From positions 37,560 through 101,559 of the forward strand of contig QKWP01000582.1 in assembly GCA_003550325.1 (NCBI GenBank): a stretch of 64,000 nucleotides of DNA, in the 5' to 3' direction. The position numbers and the translations under genes were made by a program. The notes below the pieces were generated by a model. The model was given only the letters and a program-made list of their open reading frames with translations. It ran no database searches and was not told the origin of the DNA. This DNA comes from Gigaspora rosea (Eukaryota > Glomeromycota > Glomeromycetes > Diversisporales > Gigasporaceae). Shown piece by piece: positions 11,200 through 22,699 of the stretch (position 1 is its first letter; every line of letters starts with the position of its first letter).

Positions 11200-12170
11200 C
11201 AATACTTGATCTCTTTTTTTGTTCCAATACCATTTCGATAATAATATCCAACACTTTTTATTCCATCAACATCACCTAGTTTAGCTAATTTCAAATACAA
11301 TTCGAAAGCTTTTTTTTAATTCCTTTTTAATTCCAATTCCATTCTGTAACATTCTCCAAGGTAATAAATCGCATTAGCATTTCTCATCTCTGCAGCTTTT
11401 TGAAAATTAATGAATTCCATATGTTGATCCTTTTCAACTCCAATTCTATTTGGATAGCAATATTCAACATAATTTGCCCACTGTCGTATAAATGAATGCC
11501 TTTTGTTCGTTCTTCTCAATTCCAATTCCATCTTTATAACAATTACCAAGCGCAATATTCCATAAACATAGCTCATATCTGCAGATTTTTGACAATAAAT
11601 GAATGCGTTAAGTTCATCCTTTTCAATTTCTAATCCTTTATTGTAACAATACCAATATTATATATTCCACTACTGTTCTCCATCTCTGCAGATTTTTGAT
11701 AACAAATGAATGCTTTACGATCATCCTTTTTTAACTCAATTCCATAAAGATAACAATATCCAACCAAATATGTTCCTCTAGCATTTCCCATCTCTGCAGA
11801 TTTTTGATAATAAACGAATACCTTATGCTCATTCATTTCAACTCCAATTCCTTTATGATAAAATCCAACATTGTATATTCCACAGACGTCCTCCAATTTC
11901 ATTAAGGTAAAAATATCCAACATTATATGTTCCATCAGCATCTCCTAATTCTGCGGATTTTTGTTAATAAAATAAATGAATTATTTTCGTCCCTCTGCAG
12001 ATTTTTGATAATAAATGAATACCTTGTGCTAATTCTTTTCAACTCCAATCCCATTTTGATAACAATATTCAATTCCACTAGCATCACCCATTTTGAAAAT
12101 AAATGAATGCTATATGTTCGTCCTTTTTAATTCCAATACCTTCATTATAGCAATACGAATTAAAGCTAAA
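11200..12170 (-). pseudogene. Sel1-repeat protein fragment, broken
   Basis: The minus strand encodes a ladder of about 36-residue Sel1-like repeats, for example 'YYQKSAEMGNARGTYLVGYC' (11741-11941 region) and 'KAFICYQKSAEMENSSGIYN'. The pattern is K-A-F-x-x-Y-Q-K-S-A-E-M-G-x-A-x-G-x-Y-x-x-G-x-C-Y, with a DNA period of about 108 bp. Frameshifts split it into pieces at 11316-11576 and 11630-11941, with further repeat remnants up to about 12150. Sel1 repeats are helical scaffolds; in these fungi they often follow kinase domains, but no kinase is present here. The whole fragment lies inside the hAT-like element 10615-12859, which suggests capture by it. Confidence 0.75.
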
Positions 12171-12867
12171 TTTTAAACATTAATGCTATAAAAAATTGAA
12201 AAAATGTGTTTGTCGCTGAAGGTGGCAGTCACCGGAGCATGATCGACCATCGGGGGAAATTACTAACGATAACACTTCTGCTCTAATTTCAAAGGTTATT
12301 ACTTTACAACATAGAACTCTAAAGCTCTTGAACTCCACTGAGTTCTTAACTCTAACTTGAACTGAATTGTTCTGAGTTCTTTTATTGAGGTGAGCTCGAG
12401 GCTCTTATATACTTTTAATTACAGACTAAAATGAAAGTTTGCTAATTTTTCTAATCTATTAATTCTTTTCGATTATCTTTCGAATTCTTTGATTCTATTA
12501 ATTCGTTTGATTCTTTTAAGTACTATTAAAAAATAAATAATTAAAATAGAAATCGAGCACCGGTTTGTGCTAGTCCAATAAAAAAAGATGATTAAGACGT
12601 TACACATAACTTTAAGTAGTAGGCTGATTATATGTATAAGTGCTATTGTTTTATTAATTATAGGTAAGTTTGGTCTTTAATAAAGGCCGTAACAACTAAA
12701 TAAGAATTTCGTTAACGCATATTGAATTTTTTAAATATCTGACCCGGGTCAAACGGGTAACCTGTGCACCCGGGTGGACCCGTCGATCAACCCGGGTGGC
12801 CCGCGGGTTCACCTGTCGGGTGACCCGGGTTGCATTTTTTTGAACGGGTTATATCACTAGCTGTAGG

Positions 12868-14093
12868 TTTCGATTGTCATGGTCTCACGTCCGAAATGCG
12901 AACCAAGCTAGTGGAGAATTAATATATCAAGATACACCAACCGGTATATATGATACCTTATATTTAAATATTGATTTAACCTATAATTAATTTTAATTAT
13001 GTTAATTTATTATAGATTATTCTCACAAGCTGATTATCGCATTTCATGTAGTTGAAAAAACTAGATTTCAGAAAGATAAAAAATCAGGACTCATTAAGAC
13101 CATTCACCAAGGAAATTTTAACAAAACCTCAAGGCAAATGGAACATGCTATATTAATAGAAGTATTGAATCAAATTACTCCATCATTAGAAGAAGCTGAA
13201 TTACATCTAGAAATATGTATTGATAGTGATTTAGATTCAAATAAGACCCTTGCAGGTATACCCATTGTGACTAAAATTTATGCTGACCTAAAACATTTAA
13301 CAAAAAATATTAGAAACTCTATACGTAGTAAATATTTATATTTATTTTTTTATTATTACTATTTTTTTTTTTGTAAATTAAAATTATTTTTGGTACTTTC
13401 TTTTTCTTAGATCAAAAAAATGTTCGGTTCCATGCATTCAAAAATCATATAATGCGTTGGTTTTGTGGATGCATTTATTCAACAGCTTTTCGAAGAGCAG
13501 CACAAGACCATGATGCGCCATCTGAAAATGAAACAAAAGAAATGCAGATAGAAGGCCTTATTAATCATCTACAAAATAATCATTTGGGTTGTTGTTCTGA
13601 AATGTGTTGAACAAAGGATGATTCAGAAATCATTTTGCAAGAACCCACTCTTTGTGATTCATCTAAAGGTCGAATCAATGAATTTCGAAAACTTCTTGAA
13701 ACAATTCTTCGTATACTCTGTGGTCAAGGAATTGTTACATTTAATCGGACATCCCAAAACAAAGCATTCAATAGGGTAAAACTTGTATATACAGACAAAA
13801 AAATTAATTATTGGCAGTCATATTCTGCATGTCATGCAATGGCTATATTACATTACAATAAAGGGTACATTTACTTATTTTCTGAGCTTCAAGAAATCTG
13901 CAGTGGGAAGCCATTTGGAATAGAAGATCTACTCAATATTAGTATTATAGAAAATGAGCGCTCTGCAAAACAACAGTGGAATGTAGAAAAAATAATGTTA
14001 AGGAATAAAATGCGGGCAGAACAATATGCCAATGAACGTAAGGAATTAGGTGGTTTTAACTTTGATAAGGTAATTACAATTAACAAAATATAA
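12868..14093 (+). pseudogene. C-terminal (catalytic) part of the interrupted transposase
   Basis: After the inserted element the gene resumes as 'FDC', then one base out of frame 'WSHVRNANQASGELIYQDTP'. An intron-like gap follows, then 'SRQMEHAILIEVLNQ' and 'DSDLDSNKTLAGIPIV' with 'ADLKHLTKNIRNSI' (13120-13330). These supply the conserved Asp residues expected of an RNase-H-like DDE core. A second intron-like gap (13331-13411) is followed by 'RWFCGCIYSTAFRRA'. A TGA at about 13606 replaces what is probably a Trp codon between 'CCSEMC' and 'TKDDSE'. The last open stretch, 13635-14093, contains 'AFNRVKLVYTDKKINYW' and 'YSACHAMAILHYN'. With a frameshift, a nonsense codon and a 2.2-kb insertion, the copy is inactive. 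Confidence 0.65.
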
Positions 14094-14290
14094 TTTTGAA
14101 TATTCAAAAAGTTATTTACTATTATAATATAACAATATAGGAATTAGTTCCTTATAAATATAAAGCATTAGAATGACTTCGCGATAATGAGTTTTGCTCA
14201 TCCTTTGCTTTTTTGATTGCAGACTTCGATGTAATAGTATGATGTGTTTGCTGCCACTCTTTTCCGAAGTATTCTAAAGGTCTATATGCA

Positions 14291-16292
14291 TTGTGTCATA
14301 TATATCAAATATTTGGTTGGAATGAGAGACTTATAAACTCAAATATAATTCAAGATGAAGTATACCAATCTATGAGTTTAGAACAACGTATTGAAACAAT
14401 TGCAAAAAAAGTTTTTAAATATACAAATTTAAGATCAGAACAGATAGAGGCTATAAGATATTATATAGAAGAAGAAAAAGATATACTTGTTATTATAAAA
14501 ACTGGGGGTAGAAAATCTTTTTGCTATGTAGCCTCCGCGATTCTATTTGATGGACTCACAATTGTTATTTCACATTAATTCAAAATCAAGCGGTTTGTAT
14601 AAAATTAAATAGAAAGTTCAAATATTAAATTATAAGTATCTAACCAGTTTTATCTTAGGATATTTCGTTCACTTAGAGATCCCATGTGGTGGCTTGTTAA
14701 CATCATCTCAAGGAACAATCGAATATGAATCAAAGCTTTTTGAGGAGATAGCCCTTGGCTTTACTCGCTTGCTTTATGTTACCCCAGAAAAGTTATTGCT
14801 CAATAGATCCCTTAGAAAGTTATGTAATCGCTTGCATGAAAATAACAAACTACAGTTTGTAATTAATAAAGCTCACTGCATATTTGATTTTTGCCACTTC
14901 AGGTAAAAAAAGATAAATATAAAACATAAGCAATAACAATAATATAAGTAATTAAAATAAAAAATTTTATAGGAAAGAGTAAGGAAAATTAGGACTGCTA
15001 AAAGAATACTTTCCTAATGTTCGGATTATGGCCCTAACAGCAACTTTATCCTGAAGTGATGTAGAAACCTTCGAGATAATTTGAACATTGATGAGACTTG
15101 GTTTAGGGTTGCAAGAGGTACTGATTTATTGCGTGAAAAACTACTTTTTTCAGTACAAGATCGAAAAGATGCAGACCAATTAGAAAGTTTAGTAAATAAT
15201 ATAGGTGAAACTGGTCGTGCAATAATCTATTGTTCAACTGTTGATGATTGTTCGAATATTCATGAAATGCTAATTCTGAAGATAGAAATATCAATGGATG
15301 TGTATAATGGTTAGTTGTCAGAAAGAGACAAAAAGGATGCAATGATAAAGTGGAACAAAGACCAAACACGTTTGATGATTGCAACATCGGCATTTGGCTT
15401 GGGTATAGACATACCTGATGTTCGCCTAGTCTTACTTTATAATTTTCTAATAAGTATGAGTAAGTATAAATATTATTATAGTTTATAAAATTTTCATTAA
15501 ATAAAACAAAGTACTTAATACTTCCATAAACAGCTAGTCTTATCCAATATTCTGGTCGAGCTGGATGAGATCAACAAGAATCCAAATGTATTATTCTTTA
15601 TTCTAAGAAGGATATTCGTAAAAATTATACAATAATTGCGGACAATCAGAAAAGATATTATTTTCATGTTCTAAAAGTTTATTGAATTGATTCTCAAAAC
15701 GCATTCAATTTTTGTAGTAATGAAGACAATGACAAGCATCGAGAGGTTATCTAGCCAAAGCACAACATAAATTATTTGAAGTAGTGTACTACTGTACTAC
15801 TCCCTATGAATGTCGGTTTCAGTTAGTATCAAAATACCATGCATAGTCAACGGATCCAATTCCACCATTTTGTAATTCCTGTGATAATTGCATCAAACGT
15901 AAAAAAGATAAACCAACACATGTAGATGTAAAATTAGAAATTTTGAATTTGTTACAAGTAGTAGCGCAATTATGTGAAAATAATGACAAACCAATCATAC
16001 CTTTAGATGTGGTAAATATTTTCACTTGAGCAAAAAATGCTCGACTTCAGGGTAGAAAATTAGAATTAAAAGGTCTTAGTAACTACCCAAAACCAAAGAT
16101 TTTATATACAAAACTATTAGCTGAATTGGCCTTAGCAGATCTGGTTTGCCGTGGTCTTGTCAAACAGACAATTTGGCTTGAGCAAAAGGCAAATACAGGT
16201 TCCTTGACATATAGTTTAGTGGTAGAGGGTATAGCAGAAAATGCTAGTTTACTTGCACAAGAGAAAACTTGGTTATACTGGATAAAAATGTA
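14291..16292 (+). pseudogene. RecQ-like SF2 DNA helicase pseudogene
   Basis: Helicase motifs appear in order but are damaged. Motif 0/I reads 'RSEQIEAI' and 'TGGRKSFCY' (14430-14525; Walker A TGGGKS with one Gly changed to Arg). Then come 'YVTPEKLLL' and 'FVINKAHCIFDFCHFR' (14775-14902; the DEAH box has become NKAH), 'ALTATLS' (about 15030), 'AIIYCSTVDDCSNIHEML' (15220-15273), and 'MIATSAFGLGIDIPDVRLV' (15373-15430). Later 'CNSCDNC' (about 15871-15891) is the RecQ zinc-binding type, followed by an RQC-like tail to 16292. Several stops and frameshifts interrupt it. RecQ proteins unwind DNA 3'-5'. The placement 200 bp behind a transposase on the same strand suggests both belonged to one element. 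Confidence 0.75.
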
Positions 16293-16841
16293 ACGAAAAA
16301 AATTTGTATATTTAGTTTAATAAAAAATAATTTTAAAATATCTAATTTCCTAATGGTCAACCAATGATCACCTGCCATGTGATTGTAATGATACTGCCCA
16401 ATTGTTTGGGCACATAATGCTTCTTTACTTTTCTTGACTCATTATTATCGATCAACATTTCTTACTAAGTATAGGATTTGTCTTAAAACTATAAAACATA
16501 CAGTATGAATACATTAAAATTCTACCCAAGTTTTGCAATTACCATATAAGTGAAAATAAAAATAAATTGGATCAATTGCTAATCAGTAAATTCTTAAATA
16601 ATGTATATAGTAATTTAGATAAATATTATTATAGTTTACAAGGTTAAAATTATAGTTAATAATAAAAAAATAATTATATAAATATTATTATAGTTTACAA
16701 GATTAAAATTATAGTTAATAAAAATAATTATATATCGTTTACTAATAAGATGCATATAAATGTACTAAGCTATATACTGTATACTTGCAACTAATAATTG
16801 CAAAACCCGTCATTTAATGATGGGTCCAGTATCTAGTAAAT
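16293..16841. other. AT-rich spacer, no gene seen
   Basis: It contains a local direct duplication of about 60 bp ('aaatattattatagtttacaaggttaaaattatagttaata', at about 16620 and 16680). A short inverted pair, ACCCGTCATTTAATGATGGGT, lies at 16805-16825. No open frame or element end is convincing. Confidence 0.4.
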
Positions 16842-17050
16842 GTGACAGATCATAATGAAATCCAGATTAAAATGAAATGATAGTATAAAATCTCGAAAAC
16901 TAAATTTTTTTGGGGTGCATTTTTTAGGGTTAGGGGTTTAGGGTTAGGGTTAGTTTTAAAAAAAATTATAATAAACAAGTATTAATGGGTTTTAGAAGGC
17001 TGGCAGGTTAAGTATAGAATGTAGTTTTCATTTTAAATTATGATCTGCGA
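16842..17050. mobile_element. 209-bp hAT-type MITE with a central TTAGGG tract (copy A)
   Basis: Ends GTGACAGATCATAATGAAAT and, inverted, 'atgatctgcga'. Flanking 8-mers are TAGTAAAT (16834-16841) and CAGTAAAT (17051-17058), 7 of 8 identical. The centre is TTAGGGTTAGGGGTTTAGGG followed by TTAGGGTTAG. The second copy at 34203-34411 is the same length, in the opposite orientation, and has an exact 8-bp duplication. Non-coding. Confidence 0.8.
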
Positions 17051-17156
17051 CAGTAAATGGTAGAAATTTCTTAGTAAGTATATTTATTTTGCAAATAATA
17101 CTGAATCACAATTATTCAGAATAATTCATTATTAACTGTGTAATTATTATTCATAC

Positions 17157-18894
17157 AATACCAAAATATTCATTTTCCGATAGATCCATAAGTTTTCTTG
17201 AAATTTTTTCAAGTTCAGGACGCTGGTTGGAATCATAATTCCAACATCTTTTATAGAGTTGAATGAATGAGTCTGGTGTACCTTCTAAAGATATTTTTCT
17301 TTCTCCTTTGGATATATGAATAATAATGCCATAAGGGTTTAATGATTGGAATGGTGGTCTGCCACTTGAAATTTCCCAAAGAATTACCCCAAAGAGATTT
17401 CTTGCTACGTTTATATGATACGTTTTCGAAACATTGAGGATCAAGGTATACTTGCATTCCATGAACACTAGCATTTAAAGTTTTAGATGTCTCGTCTTTT
17501 GATAAGCCAAAATCTGCAATCAACCATGAACTAGAATATTTTTGGAGTGCTAAAACAAAATAATTTTTAATTATAGAACATTAAAATCGTTATCATTTAA
17601 AAAAATTTAAGATATCATATCAAATATAGTATATAAAATATATAAAATTCTTTCGTCAACATAATCAAATTGACAAACACTTACAAGATTTTGATGAATA
17701 ATATTATTTTTATGTAAGAATTTGAGGCCGTCTAAAATTTCACGGGCCATTCACAATTTATTAGTCCATTCAAGCTTTGAAAATTTTATCTTTAAATATT
17801 CGCATAAATCTCCATTATTTGCAAATTGCAAAACCATATTATAAAACCCTTGATCTATTTATGAATAAAATTTTAAACATTATTTAGTCCATATATAAAT
17901 ATAAAATATAAATATCAATTATTATTACTAGTCTCGTGTTACTCCATAAAATTTAATAATATTTGGGTGTTCGCAAACTTTTTATAAGTTCTTAAATAAT
18001 TCTTTATTTATTACAAAAGATATTAGCGTTAGCGTTTAGATGAAATTTAATTAGATACAATACAATATGTTCACGCATCATATAAAAAATTAATTCCATT
18101 TTTTTAGAATTAATTTCTTTTAGATTTTTTAATAAGTAAATCTTTTAATAGAAAATAGAAAATATTCATTTATTATAAAAGATTTACTAATACGTAAAAA
18201 AAAGATCTAAAAATCTAAAAAATATATATAATATTTTTTCTATTTGTTAACGATAATAACAGATAATCATAAATTTGACGTCTGTATTTAATTATGTAAC
18301 AGGTAACTCTCTACTTTAGCTATCACGATTATCGTGCTGAAAACCGATCGAGAATTGTAAAAGTTTATATAACATCTATCTCTAGTTTTCATTTTCATGA
18401 ATTTCATGAATTTCATGAAAATCGTACAATAATAAAATGTAATGTTCTATGAACTATGTATACTATGTATATGATACAGGACCCATGATTTTAAATGAAT
18501 TTTTGAATTTTTTAATGAACATAACCTTACCAAGAAAAATTATAATCGTATCACTAATGCGTTGTCAATGTACTGTACTAAAGTGGCGTAGTTTTTTTTT
18601 TAATTGTTGATTAAGCTAAATATATATAGTGTTGAATTAATTCTTGCATTATTATTGTAGCAATAATATAATTTCTTACCTCTTTAGCCAATCTTTGAAT
18701 AGTCTTTTCCTCCATAGATATAATGTTTAATTGCTTAAGAGCAATGGCTAACCCATAATCTTTCTATTTTGCTTTGTATAAAATTCCGAAACACCTTTAC
18801 CAATTGGCTTATGAACAGAGAATTCAGAATAGTCGTAAGACCTAATATAACCTTCGTCAATAGCATTTTTGAGCCATTCTTCTGAATCTACCAT
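17157..18894 (-). pseudogene. Protein kinase (TKL/RIPK-like group of Glomeromycotina), decayed
   Basis: Three exon blocks are visible on the minus strand. At 18894-18690 a start 'MVDSEEWLKNAIDEGYI' is followed by the glycine loop 'IGKGVSEFYT' and, one frame off, 'ALKQLN' (the VAIK-type lysine). At 17850-17690 there is the hinge/αE block 'MVLQFANNGDLCEYL' and 'EILDGLKFLHKNNIIHQNL', where the usual HRD-L catalytic loop reads HQNL and a stop precedes 'MAREIL'. At 17545-17157 there is 'IADFGLSKDETSKT' (DFG loop), 'YLDPQCF' (APE region) and, after a frameshift, 'FGVILWEISSGRPPF' and 'CWNYDSNQRPELEKI'. Loss of the catalytic-loop pattern, the stop and two frameshifts argue for a pseudogene. It starts only 16 bp after the stop codon of the reductase on the same strand. 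Confidence 0.7.
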
Positions 18895-20188
18895 ATTTTA
18901 ATATGTTTTGTTAATCTGATGTTCTATGATCCCATACTATAAATAAAAAAAAAATAAGTTAGATAAAAAAATAGAACCATTAAAAAATAAAAAAGAGAAT
19001 TTAATATACCGCCGGCAACAAAATATTCATCTAGGTTATCAAGAATTTTCATATCTTCCTCTTCGATTACAAAATCATATACTTTAGTATTATCAATTAT
19101 GTGTATTTTATTTGTACTTTTTGGCAATACAATAAAATTATTTTGAAGACACTATTAAATTTAATATTTTAACATTTCTAACATTTCTTCAATCAATAAT
19201 TCACAATCAATATAATAAATAAATTTTATATGCTTATCCAACGAATCAAAATTTGAGCAGCAGATTTATTATATTTCTCAGCGATGTTAACAAGAACGCG
19301 ATCATTTAATTTTTTTCCTCTGGTAAGTGGACAAGAAGCTTCCACAATAATTTTATGTTCAGTGCAATAAGATATAATTTCTTTTCGATTATTCCAAGGA
19401 TGAACCTAAATGTTGATATAATTTTGAAAAAAAAATTTATCATAACAAATTGATTATATAAAGAATTTTTGATTTACTTTGATCTGGTTAATGACAGGTA
19501 TAATTTCAGGATTAGTTTCCATCAACTCCTTTAGATGTTTTACTCTATAATTTGATACACCAATACTTCTAACATTTCTTCGCTTAACTAATTCTTGTAA
19601 AGCCCTATAACTTTCTATACGTTTCTAAGAGCCAGGCCTAGGTGAATGTATGAGCAGCAAGTCGATATAAGAAGTTTGAAGTTTTGATAAGGAAGTCTCT
19701 GCGGCCATGATAGTTGACTTGTAACCATGATCTACTTTATCATATTAAGATTTATGGTGTAAGAAATAACTTATGCATTCACAAGAAAGTTACGTTTGAA
19801 TATAAAGAATCATTGTAATCCGGATATCTGTTCACCATGAACGATCAGGTGCGATTCCTAAAATTCTTGTATTTTGTACCTATATCCCAGATTTTTGTAG
19901 TAATAAAAATTTGATCACGCGGAATACTACTAAAAAGGTAAAACTAACAGAATTATATAAGTGATGTGATATTTCATTAGTAAAAGTTTACCTTTTGATG
20001 ATTCCAATTCCAATGTTCTCTTCATTGCCATATAGTGATGCAGTGTCGATATAGGACCCGAACAATATATATAGAGGTTACATTAGCTTTAATATAAACT
20101 TTTAAAAATTTTTATCCACTTTTTATCAGAGCTAATTAACCATATTTTACATATAGGCTTTAATATTTAATAAAATTTAACCAATTAT

Positions 20189-20352
20189 CAAGGGGCATGC
20201 TATTTATTACGTGATTTTTACTATGGATACATGGTCAAAGGTAGTAATCACGTCTATATATTATATTAATCAATCAAAATTAGATAAAGTGATCACACCA
20301 TACATGAATAGGAGTAGCTACTAAGTAAAAAATATCATGTGATAAATGGCAC
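20189..20352. mobile_element. Nested TIR element GGGGCATGC...GCACGCCCC
   Basis: The left end GGGGCATGCTATTTATTACG mirrors the right end 'catgtgataaatggcacgcccc'. The flanks CAA/CAA suggest a 3-bp target duplication, as in PIF/Harbinger-like elements, though 3 bp is weak evidence. It is wholly inside the hAT-type MITE at 20053-20769, so it is younger than or moved with it. Confidence 0.5.
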
Positions 20353-20359
20353 GCCCCCA

Positions 20360-20580
20360 AATATAACAATACTTTTTTTTAAAAAAATTTTTTTTAAAAA
20401 ATTTTTTGTAAAATATATTTTTCTCAAAAAAAAATTTTTAAAAAAAAAAATTTTTCTCAAAAAAAAATTTTTAAAAAAAAAATTTTTCTCAAAAAAAAAT
20501 TATTCTTAAAAAAAATTTTTTCTAAAAAAAAATTTTTCTCAAAAAAAGATTTTTTTAAAAAAATTTTTTTTTATCCAAAT
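20360..20580. repeat. Poly(A)/poly(T) minisatellite
   Basis: Alternating runs of 5-10 T and 7-11 A with a recurring TTTTTCTCAAAAAAAA junction, giving units of roughly 30 bp. It is part of the surrounding MITE. Confidence 0.7.
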
Positions 20581-20870
20581 TTTAAATATAGCCTATTTAA
20601 AACTTATTAATTTTATCCACTTTTAACAATATAACATTAAAAGCTTTTATCCACTTTTAAATGTAACCTTTTGACCAATATCCACTTTTCAAATATAACA
20701 TATTTGTAAAAAAGTAACCTTTTTAGCCAAAATTTCAATGTAACCTCTATATATATTGTTCGGGGTCCTGTCGATATGTCTGTATCCGGACTATATAAAT
20801 TCAAATTATTTTAAATCCGGGAGACAATTACCAAAATTTTTACATGTACTTACCTCTTTCAAACTTACTT

Positions 20871-21407
20871 TTTAAAAAACAATAAATATTGGCGTTTTTT
20901 TAAAGATTGAGATTTGGGGTAGGTGTTTGAAGCAAGACAAGCTTGTTCGCATAAGAGTTCTGGTTTTATATTTAGATATTCTTATGTTGGCTTGGCTTGT
21001 TAAAGCGTACTTGGGTTATTGACTAAAGATACGAATCTGGATTTATAGATACGTCGTAGGTTTAGTGATTCAGGTTAGTATAAGTTTTTCTTGAGGTTTT
21101 CGTCTCTAGTACCGTAATATGCAGATTTGCAAATTGAGAATATTCTAGATTAACATTAGGCGTTCGATTTCCATATTGGTTACACAATGTTGATCTACAA
21201 TCGATTTGTTATGAATTTGGAAATGTTGATACCCTACCCTTAATCTAGACTAGTCAGGTTCGGACCGAGTCTAGATTAAAACTCGACTCAACCGGACCGG
21301 ACCGGACTTTTAACATCTTACAGTAATATACACTCACGTGCTTTATTGTGAAACATTCCACATATTTAAACCTTTTCCAAAAAACTTCAACTTCACAGTA
21401 TTTTGAA
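20871..21407. other. Spacer with a hAT-family end fragment at 21235-21325
   Basis: No gene seen in 20871-21234. At 21235-21325 GTCTAGATTAAAACTCGACT, CCGGACCGGACCGGACTTTT and AACATC match the subterminal sequence found at 4735 and 49673, a TIR family ending in 'ggacttttaacatccc'. The left partner is not identified. The AP-3 gene begins about 80 bp further on, so its promoter region is short and partly transposon-derived. Confidence 0.45.
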
Positions 21408-22430
21408 ATGATTAAATCTGTTCTTATTTTTAATAACCATGGAAAACCTCGTATCACAAAATTCTATCAACAGATAGTAAGCTTATTTTGTTTTTTGAAA
21501 TAATAAATAACACTTTATAAATTTTGCTTCAATGTTTTTATTGTCATTATAAGGATATTGGAACACAGCAAGCATTACTTCAAGAAATATATTCATTAGT
21601 TTCAAAACGTCCAGATACGGCTTGTAATTTTCTTGAAGGAAGTCAAATGCTCGGTGGAAAAGATACTCGTGTTATTTATAGACATTATGCAACTTTGTAT
21701 TTCGTTTTTGTGGTTGACGAAAGCGAAAGCGAATTAGGAATTTTGGACTTAATTCAGGTTCCTTTTTTTTCAATAATACTCATTATTCAGTTTATTAAAC
21801 CGTTTGATAAATGTTTTTAAATATATTTACAATATTCTAGGTGTTCGTGGAAAGTTTGGATCGATGTTTTGAAAACGTGTGCGAACTTGACTTGGTTGGT
21901 TATTTAAACCTTTTTCAAACATGAATTTAACAAAATATCAAATAATTATTATTATTATGTAACTTTGTATCACTAATAATAATATATTCAAATTAAGATA
22001 TTTCATTTCGAAGAGGTAGGATTCTTTATTGGTATCTTATATTTAACCAATAATAAATACTTTGATTGGTCCATATTAATTCTATTTAACTAGGTTCACC
22101 ATATTCTTTCAGAAGTAATTTCAGGAGGAATGGTATGGATTAGCAAAAGGTATTTTCTCTCTGAACAATACTAAGAATATTATATTGTTTAATTTAAAGG
22201 TACTGGAAACAAACATATCAGAAATAGTATCTGCGTATAGTGAAGCAAATAAACTTAAGAAACGTTCCGGAGCGATAGCAACAATTTCAGGAAGTGGTGC
22301 TGGCGCTGTTGCTCGTGATTTGGGTGCTAACTTGGCAAATACTGTCACGTCTACTTTACAGAATACATTACAAACCACTGTTAGTGCAACTTTCCCTACA
22401 TTTAGAAGAAATACTGGATTCAATACCTAG
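21408..22430 (+). CDS. AP-3 adaptor complex, sigma subunit (six exons, apparently intact)
   Basis: Exons 21408-21476, 21554-21757, 21841-21894, 21998-22015, 22094-22132 and 22200-22430 join in phase 0 with GT..AG borders and give 204 residues, close to the usual size of AP-3 sigma (about 190). The small-adaptin fold signature is clear: 'MIKSVLIFNNHGKPRITKFY' at the start, 'LVSKRPDTACNFLEG', 'IYRHYATLYFVFVVDESESE' (residues about 55-80), 'LGILDLIQVFVE', 'CFENVCELDLIFHF' and 'SEVISGGMVLETN'. The last 50 residues are a Gly/Ala/Thr-rich tail, variable in the family. AP-3 sorts cargo from Golgi/endosomes to the vacuole or lysosome; sigma stabilises the complex core and helps bind dileucine signals. 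Every splice border fits and no stop interrupts, so this is the best-preserved host gene here. Exon 4 is only 18 nt. Confidence 0.93.
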
Positions 22431-22699
22431 TTCCATATTTATTAAAGTTCGAAATTGATTATTAAAACATTGAAGCGAATTGGGTACTCTGACAAAGTTA
22501 ATCACTTGTTGGCGTCTTCATATTACCAATTATTTTTTGGCTAGAGTTGTGACATCAAATTATATATCCGATTTTTTCAATTACCAACACTGTAAATTTT
22601 TTGTCGACTCAATTTGAAATTCAACATAGAAAAATAAAAAATAAAAATTTAATTCTCAACAGTAAATAAGAAGAATAATGTTGTTCTTCAGTATTAATA

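Larger units (their letters stand above)
10615..12859. mobile_element. hAT-like element inserted in the transposase gene; carries a Sel1 fragment
   Basis: It is bounded by an exact 8-bp target duplication GCTGTAGG (10607-10614 and 12860-12867). Termini are TAGTGACGTAACCCGGGT and, inverted, TAGTGATATAACCCGTTC. Both ends hold GC-rich subterminal repeats of ACCCGGGT and GGGTGACCC, unlike the AT-rich interior. The 8-bp duplication and TAG start fit hAT elements. No transposase is seen inside; instead there are a smaller MITE (10928-11128) and a Sel1-repeat gene fragment. Removing it joins 'ALAVG' to 'FDC' of the transposase in phase. Confidence 0.8.
20053..20769. mobile_element. 717-bp hAT-type MITE, AGGACCC(C)GAACA family, inside the reductase
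   Basis: Exact 8-bp target duplication GTCGATAT (20045-20052, 20770-20777). TIRs are AGGACCCGAACAATATATAT and its inverse ending TTGTTCGGGGTCCT, and they extend through AGAGGTTACATT. The interior holds a second small TIR element (20189-20352), a poly-A/poly-T minisatellite (20360-20580) and repeated 'tccacttttcaaatataacc' motifs shared with the element at 41896. No coding sequence. Confidence 0.9.
18911..20870 (-). pseudogene. Aldo/keto reductase gene split by a hAT-type MITE
   Basis: Reading the minus strand from about 20870: a donor GTAAGTAC near 20852, then 'SGYRHIDTASLYGNEENIGI' (the AKR NADPH/catalytic-Asp and Tyr block), broken exactly in 'HIDTA' by the element 20053-20769. Next come 'IPRDQIFITTK' (about 19940), 'SYIDLLLIHSPRPGS', then a stop and 'RALQELVKRRNVRSIGVSNY' (19690-19540), 'VHPWNNRKEIISYC' and 'NIAEKYNKSAAQILIRW' (19415-19235), and 'PKSTNKIHIIDNTKVYDF' (19127-19070). 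The last exon ends 'VWDH' through a 73-bp intron (18937-19009) to a TAA at 18911. AKRs reduce carbonyls with NADPH. The MITE insertion, an in-frame stop near 19626 and missing segments make it non-functional. The first exon upstream of 20870 was not found. Confidence 0.75.

Noticed and set aside
15103-15393. 96-codon minus-strand frame
   Set aside because: Antisense to the helicase motifs IV-V, which are recognisable on the plus strand.
22121-22423. 100-codon minus-strand frame
   Set aside because: Antisense to the last exons of AP-3 sigma.
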